From contig NC_092806.1 in the NCBI RefSeq assembly GCF_040954645.1, positions 162,746,328 through 162,810,327 of the forward strand: 64,000 bases of DNA. Direction: 5' to 3'. The DNA comes from Diabrotica undecimpunctata (lineage: Eukaryota; Arthropoda; Insecta; Coleoptera; Chrysomelidae). Positions 44,399-56,300 of the stretch are shown piece by piece; position 1 is the first letter of the stretch; the number at the start of each line of letters is the position of its first letter. The position numbers and the translations under genes are program-made. Under the pieces are notes generated by a model. It saw only the letters and a list, made by a program, of their open reading frames with translations. It searched no databases and was not told the DNA's origin.

Positions 44399-47300
44399 AA
44401 ATAACGTTTTATTTTGAGGATGCAGTCATTAATAGGGCGGGAAAGTGAAACTGTTTGTTCTTTAATCAAGCTTTCGCAAAATTTATTTGCTTCATCAGGA
44501 TATGCTAAAATATGGTATTAGTAAATACAATGAAATTAGAATTAAATAACATTGTATAAAACTAGTTTAAAAACTTGAGATTAATCCATTAAATTTTTAA
44601 ATTGACAAAACATTAAAACTTAACTTATTAAAATTATATAGTTATGTAAGTACAATATTTTAATTTTGTAAGTACAAATGTACTTACAAAGTAAAAATGA
44701 TTCCACGAACGATCAATTATAAATAGATTTGAAAGAACAAAATCAGTATAATAGTTTTTACGGAATAATGACATTGAACATTAAAATATGGTTTTGGTTT
44801 CTTCTTAAGAGCGTATTTAATTGCAAATTTTAAGAGCAAAATTTCGGGCCAATGCTTTTTAAATGCATTCATTTTTTTCGAATCCTGAGAAAACTAATAA
44901 GTATTTTTAAAAAATTTAAACGCAGAATGAAAGATTACATTATTACTGAGGGCCTAAAGTTCCTGAAATCTTCTATAATGTTTATTTTAATAAGTAACAG
45001 GGGTGAAAAAAAAAAAGAGAAAATTTAGTGTAATTTTTAATTTCAAATATCTCATTCAAAACAATTTTTTGTTTATTCTAAGGGACTTTCGACCCTCGGT
45101 AATAATGTAATCTTTCATTATGTGTTTAAATTATTCAGAAATATTTGTTAGCTTTCTCAGGATTCGAAAAAAATGAATGCATTTAAAAAGCACTGGCATG
45201 AAATTTTGCACCTACGCTCTTAATATTAAACATTATTTGTAAGTGATTGTACCTAAGTAAGTTTTTGGTAGCAGCCACGCAGTAAAAAGTAGATATTTTC
45301 AAACAAACTCTAAGTTTTTTTAATACAACAAATTATCTGAGGCGAGGCTGTCGATATCTTTTTGAGAGGCCACCAGATTTGAAAATTTGTCAGCAGCATT
45401 TGATTGCCAATATTTTATTTCAATAAGAGATAATTTTCTTTGGACAAAGATCGAACCGGGAGGAAAGTACGTTGAACGAGGAGAAAGAGGAAGCCCTGTG
45501 AACTTGCAGATTAAATTTTTGTAAGTTTTTGTAAGTTGTAAGATAAAAAATTAACTTACAACGAAAAACGAGTAATCTTGTAACTGTATTGCAGAAGGCG
45601 TCATCAGCAATGACTGTCTGGAACTTGGTGATCAAGCTGTGAAGTGTCGTTTATACCGTGTACTAATAAGAAACTGATTTAGTAAATAAAACACACTTCT
45701 TGGTTGACTGTAATTAAATTTCCATTTTCTCGGAGATGTGGACTTTTTGGAGAGCTGTAGTACACTCGGTTAATAACTAATCTCGAATTCTTGTGTTCAT
45801 GGCTGCTATTGCAGTTTTGACGGTACAATTTGAGCATGCCTTCAAAGTAGCAATTTTTACCATGTTAGGATTAGGATGTAGGATTAAATATTTATCCTCT
45901 TCTTCTGACAAATAAAAGTAGAGGATAGTTCGGGGTGAAAGTTGTATACACAAACCTTTTATAAGATGTAGGGAAAATTTTTTTCGCGGAAATATTGACG
46001 ACAGCTCTAGCCAACAACGACCTACGAACCATTACCATTAAGTAAGGGGACGTAATAGGAAAACAATCTCGAAGTATGGCGAATATTGTTTAAATTATTT
46101 GCGTGGAGTGAATTTTGTTGTAATCTAGAAAGAAATAGTAACAACGAAGAACAATATAAAAAGATAACTAATGCTTTTAGACTAAGAGCTGTAAAGAAGT
46201 CACCATTAAAGAATAAAATGAATAAAAATTGTTTGAATTTGGAAACAAATTATCCAAAATAGAGAGAACTTACTTCTTTGGTGTTGTTGCATTAAAATCA
46301 GTTCGACGGGTTTCAGTCCATGGAAATTTTCCACACCAGTCCCGATATCTGCTACTCCTGGTATATTACCTAAGGATAAAAATGCCTCTCCGGCGAAATC
46401 ATTGGCAGTTATAACATCATGATCCATCACTGTGAAACCTATCATAGTATCCGGACGCCGGCATTGTTCTAAGGATACGCTAAAACACAAATTTAAAAAT
46501 AATTAATAGGAAGAATTAAACATAGTACAGCTTAAAGGAGTTCAAAAAGTTAACTATTTGTGAACAATTAAAAGAAACTGGATCGATCTCAGTAGAACTA
46601 AGATTGTAGCATATTTCTCCTTTAAAAATAAAAATTTATTTGATAAGCCCTGGCTGATGACGTGACAGCGACCAAAAGCTATTTGCTTCTTAAGGTTTTT
46701 GCCGAATCATCTGAAAGAGGAATTAGCAGCGTAGTTGTCGAAGTTGACCTCGCCTTAACTACGTTTTAATTTTAAATAAGTTCCCACAAACATTTGAATA
46801 CCGGCACTTTAAAAACCAATTTCATATTCAAGAGGTCGCAGAAGAGGGACCCTATTGGCCAGAGGGATCCCTGCATTATTAGTTTTAGGAATTCATGAGC
46901 ACCTGTCACCACGTGTTATATGACCCAGATATCGTAGTTTTCTTATTTTGATGGAATCCAGTATCTCCCTGCTGTTCTCTATTCTTCTTAGTACTTCTTC
47001 ATTGGTTATTCTGTCTGTCCAGGAGATTCTCAGCATTCTTCGATATATCCACATTTCGAATGCTTGCAATTTATTGAGACATTGTTTAAAGGATTTAATA
47101 ATCTATTCGATTCGATGGTATTTTATTTTATAAAATACTTATATAAAAATAAACATTTTATAAATTTAAATTGTGGCGTATTCCCATCAAAAACAGTAAA
47201 TTTTATTTTATTAATAAACACGTATGGCATTACATTTACTACTCCACGTAGTATGTGGTCGCGCGATGGGTCGTTACAGTCGTTACAGTTTTTACAGTCG

Positions 47301-50300
47301 GTTTTATTTTTCTACACCACAGTGCAATCCACCGTTCCGTCCGTAGCCTGCGACAGGAAAGCTACACTTCCAATAAATTTATTCACCGTTTAAGTGTGAA
47401 CCAAAATAGAAAACGATTTTTCCATTTGACACAAAATTAGTATTTGTGTAAATCAGATTTATGTGAATTAATAATTATCAAATGTTATACCTAAGTTCAG
47501 ACAAAAAAATATATTTATTTCTTTCTTCCGCAGTTCGTTCCTTCTCTACGTTCGGTATAAGCTAACAAAACACGCCCATACAATATACAGTAAAGTCATA
47601 TATATTTTTAAATTCACTCGAGTCCATCGAATAACACAACTTGCTGCTGAAAATCTTCCAATTTTATACAAATTATAGTTGCACCTCGGTGTAAAAAGTT
47701 TCGAAACGTATGAACACTTTTGTATTACTCACCTAAACTCAAAACATTCGTCAAAATTGGGGTTAAGCGTCTTTTTATGGACGTTGGTCTGTTGAGTGCT
47801 GCAGAGCGGAAACATTCTGTGCGGCAATAGTTCTATAATGACAAAGGGGTCACTGTAGCCATTGGGGTCGAGGGGAATGATGTCTCTGGCGTGTAGCACC
47901 TGAAACAATTCAACAATATTGATATACAAAATTCGAAAAATGTAGACATGCAGAAACGTAATATATTTTCAATCTAAGTTGCAGGGTACTGGTTCGCATA
48001 CGAGATTAATTATCTCATATATATCTCCCGAAATTAGATTACAATCTTCAATTCAATTACATTTTATAATTCGAACGTACAAGGAGTGTCGATTTCATAT
48101 TGACTTTTGTTACCGAAGAATGCTAAAAAGTCCTTAGTTCACTGTTAGAAAAACGCTTAGAAATGAAAGTTCTACTAGAACCAGCATAAATGACAGATAA
48201 ACATACTAGGTGATATACGATAAATTGTCGATACATCATAAAATAATTAGACGTTTGTAGGAAAGGGAAAACATATATATTATTTAATAACAAATTAACA
48301 GTAGTTGACAATAGACAATTCAGTTTATATAAAAATGAAGGAAGAACGCGAAATATCTTTTACCAATGTCAAATATCATTATCAATAGGATTTTCCATAA
48401 AATAAATCTAAAAATATTTCTTAAATGTTGATAACTACCGTTGCATTTATTGCGACGCCTATGAATTGCTGTTCTTGTACACCACTCACGTATAGAATGG
48501 CATTTCGCGTGGGCGAAAATCTAAAGAGTTTGTGCAAAAATCTTGTCACGTCAGTATCGAAAATAATGAAATATATGTGAAACATGAAGTAATATAATGA
48601 AAATTCGAAAGAAAAGGGATTTTCTTTTATTATTGTACGAAAAATGCAAGAAAATTTAGTAGACGTAGTAGTAAGAAGTGGTAGACATGGAAAACGTAGA
48701 CGTGGACTAAAAGGGTGCGAAAACATTAAGAAGTTGTCCAGAACATTTTCTTCTCTGGATGTTAAGTCACAAGCTCATAAGTTTACTATATAGGGTGAGG
48801 TTTTAGTGAGGCATTGGTCGATAATTCCATTATGGTATTTAATATCAAAAAAAAACTTATTTAGAAAAAATGTAGGCAACGATATTTTCCATACATGGGA
48901 AAATATGTGGAATTCTACAGGGTGATTAATAACTACGCAGTATAGCAAACATACAATTTTTTAAATGCGACACCCTATATATTTTTTCAAATTTGTATTC
49001 TTCTCATAATTCTTGTTACTATAGTATTGGCTTTTGCATTACTATACAGAGCATTTAACAAGTTATGACCATTTTTATTTCGAAATCCCTATGAAATCAA
49101 CACCATATATATAAAGAAGTAGTTCATAAACAATTATTTATTTTATATAATAAAGTAAACAATATATTCTAGTTTTTAAATTAAGTTTAATTGACATCAT
49201 TGACTAAAATTTGTATACAGGATGAACTACAAAACAAAATTACTTTTATTCAATAAGTAACTAACAAAAAATATAAACCATAACAATATGCAATGAATGT
49301 ATCAATAAATGTGATATTATGCAAAGATCATATTTCCTTAATGAAACAAAAGATTGCTAAAATTCCTACAAGATAATATGTTTTGTATAATAATATAACA
49401 AGATTATTTTTATTGAATAAATAACTCAAACAAAACAGAAAGAAAAACAATATACAATTGATGTAACAATTTTTAGATTGTTATATCAACAGTATTCTAA
49501 GCCAGGAATTTTTAATAAAACATTCCTAACTGTCGATTGTGACGCGCAGTTATTAATAAGTAAAAGCCCATTTGTGGCAGTTGCAAAGGTAAAATAGTAA
49601 GCTTTGAAAATGACAGTTTTCATATTATTAACTTTTTAATGGGTCCATGTGGCTTGTCTTTATTGTTAAAAATGAATTTTTCTGTAGAAGAGTCAACAGA
49701 TACAATCTCTCTATTAGAAGAAAGTTCGAGAAATTGCTTACTTGCATCCAGAATATATCACAGAAGATATCCTGAACGGAGGAAGCCAAACACAACAGCT
49801 TTTGCAAAATTAACGGATCGTTTTTTTCGCACTGGGTCAGTTGTATATGGAAAAAATATATGAGAGAACCAAAACTGTTCTAAGTGAAGAAAAGGAATAT
49901 GATGTACTGATAGCTACTACTGAAGATCCCCACATCAGCACTCGTGAAATTTCACGTTAACATAACATAGTCAAACTTCGGTAGCAGAAATCATTCGTAA
50001 TCATAATCTGCATCCTCACCGCATACAGTTACATCAATAATTGACAGTCGATGATTATCAACGCAGATTAGCTTTTTGTCAATGGTCTCACCAGCAAGTG
50101 CAAAGAGACAGATTTTTTTCGATTATGTGCTTTTTGGAGATGAGGCTACATTTCACAAAATGGAACGGTGAATCGGCATAATTTTCATTACTATGCATCA
50201 AGCAATCCCTATTTTGTTAACTCTCATAGTCAAACTAGGTGCTCTATAAATGTTTGGGCCTTGGGGTGGCATTGTTGGTGATTATATGATTGGCCCTCAT

Positions 50301-53300
50301 TTTTTTGACGGTCGTGTGAACGGTGCCATATATCTGGATTTTCTAAATAATCATTTGCCAATACTATTGCAAAATGTACTGCTTAATATTCAACAAAAAT
50401 GTGGTTTTTACACGACGGTGCTGTAGTTCACCACAGTGCTCCTATTCACAATCATCTAAATAATAACTTTTGATAGGCAGAAGAGTACCAACTGTTTTTT
50501 CATGTGGGGTTAAATAAATTTTAAAAAATGTGGCTAGGTTATTTGAATATCGGTTATAAACTTCTATAGACGTTGAAGGTAGACATTTTGAACATTTACT
50601 TTAGACTTATTTACTTAATATCACATTAATTGTTACATTCATTACATATTACTATGGTTTATAGTTTTTGTTAGTTACTTATTGAATACAAATAATTTTG
50701 TTATATTATCACTCAATACTTAATACTTATTTCTACTAAATAAAGTTTAAGTATAGAGAATGCTTAATAAAAATAAAAGAGTATCATAAATAGAATATTT
50801 CTAAAGAATAAAATACAGGGTGATCCATTTAAAAAAAAAATTGAGAAAATCGTAATTTTGTTTTGTATACAAATTTTAGTCAATGATGTCAATTAAACCT
50901 AATTTAAAAACTACAATATATTGTTTACTTTATTATATAAAATAAATAATTGTTTATGAACTACTTCTTTAGATATATGGTGTTGATTTCCTAATGATTT
51001 CGAAATAAAAATGGTCATAACTTGTTAAATACTCTGTATAGTAATGAAAAACCCAATATTGTAAGAACAAGAATTATGAGAGTAATATAAATATGAAAAA
51101 ATAGATAGGGTGTCCCATTTAAAAAATTGTATGTTTGCTATACCACGTTGTTATTAATCACCCTGTAGAATTGCACATATTTTCCAAGTATGGAGAATAT
51201 CATTGCTTACATTTTTTCTAAATAAATTTTTTGGATATTTTGTACCACAACGGAATTATTGACCGATGTCGCACTAAAAACTCACCCTGTATACTAAATT
51301 TTTTAATTTCCGTTAGAAGGGATAATAGGGCAATTAATAATCTAACGATATTTAAATATACTTATATCTATTTAAACTTAATTAAAGAATTGCGAATTTA
51401 TTTTGCAGACCTTTTTGGAACTCACCACGTTTGACATACTAAAAAAATATTGTCTTTGTACCGACTTTAAAAAAAATACGTATTTACCCTGCTTGCCATA
51501 ACAACTTGAAATAATTGTTGCAAATTTAAAAGTAAAATATTGTAGTAATCAATAAAAAATGAATTTAAATTTACAACAGTAGAGATATTTTCTGTAAGCA
51601 TTTAAAAGTGATTTAAAAGTGCTTTTCTCGTTGCCAATTGCTGATTGTACGTTGCAAGAGGGCAGTTTTGTCGAACAAAGCCAAGTGGGTTGTTACTGTA
51701 ATAGTCTACGCAGTCGATATAATGGCACTAATGATGTGAAACGATTGTTTGTTCATTCCGCGTGTGATGTTTTTTAAATACATTGAATTTCCTCTAAATT
51801 GAACGACACGGGTGTTCGATTTCGCGTTTACAAAATGTGAAAAATATAATAAAAGGAGAGAAATCGATCGGAAAATAAAATATTTTTTTTATAAAACGGG
51901 GTGTGTAGCGTGTCGATGGAAAATTAGGTGAATTTATTTTGACATAATGTATAAACTAAGTGTTAACAGTTGATCTATCTGCAACTGTTTATCTTCTTCG
52001 CTAATTTTGTATTTATTCGGAGATTTTAGTAATCTTTGTTCGTCCGCAGTTATTTTTTGTGGGTTTGCAGGGTTTTCATAGCAGTGTAAAGCAATAAATT
52101 GAAACTACATTCAGTTTAGTAAGGCACAAAATAAATCGCTAAAATATTATTGTTCAGGACTTTGTTGTTGTAGGTATATAAAATGTACGGACTGGCAAAT
52201 TTCGTTTTGTATTTCAAGGTTGAATGCGCGTTGGTTACGCCTGCCGGCTTGCTGAGGATGTACCATTCGTAAATATAACGCTGCAGAGTAAAATCATTTA
52301 TTTTAATACTGGTACAATTACGGAATTTAACTCGCTAGTAAAACATAACTTTGTAAATACATAAAATCGGATATTCTCTGCAATATATCGAAATTTATGA
52401 CGTTGGCAGCATAAAGTTGAGAACTATTAATTACTTTTGCCAAAATACACGAAAGGGTTGTAAAAGCAGTTGGTACAAATAAGGACACTGAAAAATATTG
52501 TCAAGCAAAGTAATAATATGTCGATCAGACAGGCGGCCGACTTGCATATGATTCAATGTCGAATGGTTTAGCCGACGATAATTCGGACCCTGTCCAGAAA
52601 AACGAAAAGGTTAACATAGTACATAGTTTATAATTGGAAGCGAATCTGTTACTCAACGTGGGTTTCCACATGCACCGAGTTTTCGCCACTTTATTGGCAC
52701 ATGAAAACAATTCAAATCAACTGGCGCCACTAATCCATGCGCCAGCAAAGTAAAAAGTAGAGTTGTATTTCTTGGCGCCAGTTTGCGTTTTTAAAGCGTT
52801 GTTTTTGTAATTTTTTCTACAATGTCAAAAGTTAAATGCTCAAAAACATCAATAAAATGGTCGACAGAGGAAACAAAAAAGTTTTTAGAGATGTAAATAC
52901 AAAGAATATCGTTGCCTATGGAACTGCAAACTTCCGTCATATAAAGATAGGAATGAAAGGATAATGCTCTAAGTAAAATGGTTGAGGTTATATTGGACAC
53001 AGTAAAAAAACTTTTAATGTGTACTATAAATGTGCAAATGGATTTCCAGAAGCCAAAAATCTTAATATCACTTGCCTTTTTACACGAGCTGATAATGGCA
53101 TCTCTCATGCCAATATCTGACTTTTGATGAGATTTTAAGAGCTGACTCTTATTTTAAACTATTAGATGCCCCTAACATACTTCGACGTGATATCCATAGA
53201 CGGACCCACCATCTGTACTTTCGTTTTTTTCTGCAGTTTTCTCCAGTATTTTTTTCATTTCTATGCTAAAATTTACACAGTAACATTAATACTACATTAA

Positions 53301-56300
53301 TTAATTTTTAGGACGCTAAAAAAGATCCAAAAAAGTTTACCACTTTTTTCCCCGGGCTTTCCCCTACGAGGCCATTCACATATCAGTTGGCCCACCTATG
53401 GAATTTGCAGTTTAAGTCGATTATAATAATAAAATAATACGTCGAAGAACAAATTATACTCGGCATGTTTTTATAAGTTGCCATATTAATTAATATGGCA
53501 TTTTTATTAATATTTATTAAAAACATTTCCCTTATGGTTTTTTATTTATTTTCAACAATAAAAAAATTTCACTAAACCCTGGGTATGCATTCACTTATGT
53601 TAACATACGTTGATTTTTTCATAATTACGTTAAATCCAGAGGAAAAATGACATCAAAACAATAATATTGTCAGTTAATGTCAAATGTATTTTGTAGTATT
53701 GGTAAAGCTCATGGACATATAAACACAGATCTATCATTCTACTGCAGTGATCGAAATTACACAGGACATAATAATATATGCGAGTAAAAAAATATTTATT
53801 TTACTATTTATTAAACTCCGGATAAAAATACAAAGGAGAAATATCAGTCGTTACGCAAATTGTAAAAATTTGCGGTTTTGGTATAAATAGCAGTAAATTC
53901 GGTTTCTCTCCCCCACAGATGATTTATGGGGAGCGATAATTGAAGCGTATGTCATTTGCTTGTCATCAACTGGGCCCGGTATGAACGAATTGTAATTTTG
54001 GTATTGTTTGTTTCATATGAAATGTCACGACCTGCTAAATTATTCAGTGATGTTTTGTGATTTGTTCACTCCATGGATTTAACAAAATTACGTTGTGACA
54101 TTTATTCGATTCGTTTGAAAATTCAATTTTGTCTACGTTTAAATATTATATTGTTTAGTGTATCTATTTCATTTTTGATTTAATAAGCATTTTGGAAATT
54201 GTTAGAAGCAAAAACATGTACGGACAAGATACAACATTAGTTAAAATTAGGCGTGAAATACGAAGAAGTCAAAATTATGCGGAAAGTGACTATATATATC
54301 AAACAAGGATATATATAGTCACCTCTATTATTTAACGCATACTCTTAGGAAATCGTACTGAAAGGTATTGAATCAGAAACAGCAGAGAAAAAAGTTAATG
54401 GGTTTTTAATTGACAATATCAAGTTTTTTTCTTTTCCAAAACATTTAAAATGCCAAGAGTTCACGGTCGTTGGCAATTTTCATCATTTAAGGATTTAAGC
54501 GACTTCGAAAAAGGACGTATTGTAGGAATAAAAGGTTTTGGTTTAAGGAAAATTTCACGAAGAGTTGAAGCTAATCCATAAACGTTGTTAAGAGTTTTGA
54601 GTTGGTGGTCCAATGATGAGACTTATCGGCATCGTGGATGATCTGGGCGCCCTAGAATATTCGCGATTTGCGCTATACTAGACTACTTGCTCTCAGAAAT
54701 AGACGGGATAGTGTACATCAAGTAAGAGATGATTCAGTTGCAGCTACAGGAAAGGTAGTCTTAAGAAGAACAGTTAATGAAAGATTACTTGAAATGAAAC
54801 TGAGAGCTTACTGTCCGATTTTGGTGTTAACTTTAACGCCACAGCATAAGGCACGACGCTAATGGTGTAAAGCTCGGCAAAATTAGAATGGTCTATGGAA
54901 TTCTGTCTGATTCAGAGATGAATCTAGGTTTTGTTTGGGTGGCTCTGATGGGCGTAAGGGTAAGACGTTTTCGAGGTGAGAGACGAAATATAAACTTGGC
55001 TGTTGAGCGTCATACAGCAAGATAATTAAGCATTATGGTATGGGGTGCTAAAAGTTTGAGAAGCAGACCAGCTCTAGTTCTTATTAACGGCACTCTGACA
55101 GCTCGACCATATATTGGTAAAGTACTGTAAAAGCTTTAGATTACACCTGTATTTTTACCTTTCCATTTTATATCACCGTCTTATATCATCACGATATATC
55201 AACATATTATCTCATGTATTTTCGCTTTAACTAGTCGCATTTTTTTTGTTTTGTTGGGAAACAAATTTCCCCCCATTTCTAGTTTTAGCCGAGTTGCAAG
55301 CCAATTAAAAACTTTGTAGTGCACATCGAGTGCCAACCATACAAGAAAGGCGGGAGCCAGCACAATTTTAAAATGTTTATTAAATTTGTTCTCTAAATAA
55401 ACAGACTTGGAAGTTTGCAAGAAGAACTAGAGGAAAGAAAATAAACGCATATTATGCAGGTAACAATTTTCGTTATTAAAATTTAGCTAAATATTCTGAG
55501 TACAGTATAGACCGCGGATCAGTATATATTCAAAGAAATTGTTTATAACATAGAAATAAGATAACCATGTCAACTGTTTTTCTTTTGCATTGCAAAAAAA
55601 TCTGATTCGCAGATTAATGTTTGTTTACATATTTATCTCTTTTATTACAAAGATACATAGCGATTGTTACCGATTTATGGTATTTCTTAACTCGAGTATA
55701 TAGAACTACTTTCTCTATTCTTCCTGAATTAAAATGATTCATTGATTTCTCTCCTTTGCTGTTTAGAAGGGGATATAACTTCAAAGAGGTAAACAGGGAA
55801 AAGTCTGTAGACATGTTAAAATTTGAGCTGCTAAGTCTTGAAGCAAAACCATAAAACTAGGAAAATTTTTAGAATTAATAAATAACGTGCCTAGGAAAGT
55901 TATCCCTAGGGGACGTAGACAACAATATGTTCGGTGATAAACAATGAGTCGAAAGAAGTAATGAGAACATACAAAATCCTCTATGCATCTGAGAAACGGC
56001 CCTACTCCAACAGCTGTGTCAAGTCGGAAAGATCAAAATCCGAAAAAATGGACATGACACATAGTAGCAAGATAGCATGAAAGCGGTGATCCTAAGAAAC
56101 ATAAGCCACCTTGCAAGTTTACAGCAAACCAAGTCGCTACTCAACTACTTATGAATGGAAGAACTAAGAACCAATATAAAGACCCAAATACTAGAAGAAG
56201 GCTGAATCAGAGAACAAACCACTTAGGAACTCCATTTACACTAAAAAAACTCAATAATGGTATGAACAGGCTACAAAACGGGAAATCTGCAGGTGTAGAT

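Noticed and set aside
44420..44500. Penelope-like terminal fragment (GCGAAAGCTTGATTAAAGAAC on the - strand)
   Set aside because: Suggestive phrase only; no protein or repeat partner in the window.
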